Below are positions 4,879 through 5,628 of a DNA stretch of 5,628 nucleotides, one piece after another. The position numbers and the translations under genes were made by a program. Location: positions 1 to 5,628 of the forward strand of contig JALSJG010000242.1 of the NCBI GenBank assembly GCA_026989475.1, written 5' to 3'. The notes below the pieces were generated by a model. That model saw nothing but the letters and a program-made list of their open reading frames with translations. It was not told the DNA's origin and did no database searches. This DNA comes from Thermaceae bacterium. Its GTDB lineage: Bacteria; Deinococcota; Deinococci; Deinococcales; Marinithermaceae. Every line of letters starts with the position of its first letter. The first letter of the stretch is position 1.

Positions 4879-5628
4879 CGACCACCACCAGGTTCTCGGG
4901 GGGCAGGCGTACGAAGACCTCCTCGCCGTAATCGTATTCCTCGTAGCCGGGCTCGGAGATGTCGGCGTTTAGGGTGTAGGCGATGAGCTCGAGCTCCCCC
5001 GCGCGCAGGATGTACTGGTTTTCGGCCCCGGTGTAGACGATGTCCCGCACCCTTGCCCGTACCTCGTTCGGCCCCCCGCTCGGGGCCCGGGAGAGCCGGA
5101 GCTTTTCCGGCCGGATCGAGAGCAGGTAGTCCCTGCCCGGGGTGAGCTCGGTCAGTACTCGGAGGGGGCCGAGCGGGGTCTGGATCGTGTGGGACTTTTG
5201 GGCGGTGCCCTCGATCAGGTTCGAGGTCCCGAGAAAACGGGCGACGAAGGGGGTCCTGGGGCGTTCGTAGAGCTCCTCCGGTAGGCCGATCTGCTCGATC
5301 CGCCCGGCCCGCATCACCGCCATGCGGTCGCTCATCACGAGCGCCTCCTCTTGGTCGTGGGTGACGTAGACGAAGGTGATCTTGAGCTCCATCTGGAGGC
5401 GCATCAGCTCGATCTGGAGCTCTTTCCGGAGTTTCAGGTCAAGGGCGCCCAGGGGCTCGTCGAGGAGGAGCACCTTGGGCTCGTTGACGAGCGCCCGGGC
5501 GAGGGCGACCCGCTGCTTTTGGCCGCCCGAGAGCTCGTGGGGGCGGCGGCGGGCGAGGTCGGCGATCTGGACGAGCTCGAGCACCGCCTCGACCCGCTTT
5601 CGGACCTGGGCTTCGGGGAGTCGCTTCA
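4871..5628 (-). CDS. potA: Spermidine/putrescine ABC transporter ATP-binding protein PotA (5' end outside window)
   Basis: ATPase subunit of the polyamine importer, on the cytoplasmic face, energising PotBC. The frame is open to the right edge. Reading in from there gives KRLPEAQVRKRVEAVLELV, so the GTG at 5584 is an internal codon, not the start. Of the visible 251 residues, the ABC signature LSGGQKQR is at 32-39, Walker B VLLLDEP at 52-58, the D-loop GALD at 60-63 and the H-loop VTHDQEEAL at 88-96. After the ATPase core (MRAGRIEQIGLPEELYERP, FLGTSNLIEG) comes a C-terminal TOBE-like regulatory domain containing LLSIRPEKLRL at 168-178 and DIVYTGAENQYIL at 195-207. Walker A and the Q-loop, about the first 100 or more residues, are outside the window. 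The protein is otherwise ordinary. TAG at 4871 overlaps the potB GTG. MalK/UgpC-type ATPases are close relatives; the neighbours decide the name. Confidence 0.93.
   Translation of the reverse strand, partial: KRLPEAQVRKRVEAVLELVQIADLARRRPHELSGGQKQRVALARALVNEPKVLLLDEPLGALDLKLRKELQIELMRLQMELKITFVYVTHDQEEALVMSDRMAVMRAGRIEQIGLPEELYERPRTPFVARFLGTSNLIEGTAQKSHTIQTPLGPLRVLTELTPGRDYLLSIRPEKLRLSRAPSGGPNEVRARVRDIVYTGAENQYILRAGELELIAYTLNADISEPGYEEYDYGEEVFVRLPPENLVVVGG

Noticed and set aside
5582..5584. GTG at 5584 as the start of potA
   Set aside because: The frame stays open to the right edge with family-like sequence, and Walker A must lie further upstream, so this is an internal valine codon.
1..5628. 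CRISPR array, tRNA/rRNA, transposon ends or other repeat arrays
   Set aside because: No regularly spaced repeats, tRNA-like folds, transposase fragments or terminal inverted repeats were seen by eye.

Overview
The window holds eight genes in tight tandem, all on the minus strand, so transcription runs from the right edge to the left edge. Base composition is GC-rich, and almost every base is coding. The strongest taxonomic clue is the small cytochrome c at 1663-2121. Its sequence and C-terminal extension match, from memory, the periplasmic cytochrome c-552 of Thermus thermophilus. With the GC-rich, overlapping gene packing and frequent GTG starts, this suggests a thermophile of the Deinococcota, family Thermaceae (Thermus, Marinithermus, Oceanithermus or a relative). 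The genus is inference.

Right part (5628 to 2182): a spermidine/putrescine-type ABC importer in the order potA (5' end outside the window), potB, potC, potD. The genes overlap or lie within a few bases of each other, so they look like one translationally coupled operon. PotD captures substrate outside the membrane, PotB and PotC form the channel, and PotA supplies ATP hydrolysis.

Middle (2181 to 1663): a 60-base gap carries a perfect TATAAT box and then a c552-like cytochrome c with a signal peptide, CMSCH heme site and probable Met axial ligand. This is the only gap in the window with a credible internal promoter.

Left part (about 1684 to 1): a molybdate-type ABC importer in the order modA, modB, modC. 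modC runs off the left edge, with 89 codons visible. The cytochrome and mod genes are contiguous and may be co-transcribed, which would link molybdenum uptake with periplasmic electron transfer.

Overall the content is ordinary: two well-known transporters and a respiratory cytochrome. I see no new defence, mobile or RNA system. The points worth a second look are local. They are the missing conventional start of modA beside a very stable GC hairpin and G-rich tract, a modB tail overprinted on modC, possible binding-pocket substitutions in ModA and PotD, and the cytochrome-mod linkage. No tRNA, rRNA, CRISPR, insertion sequence or repeat array was seen.
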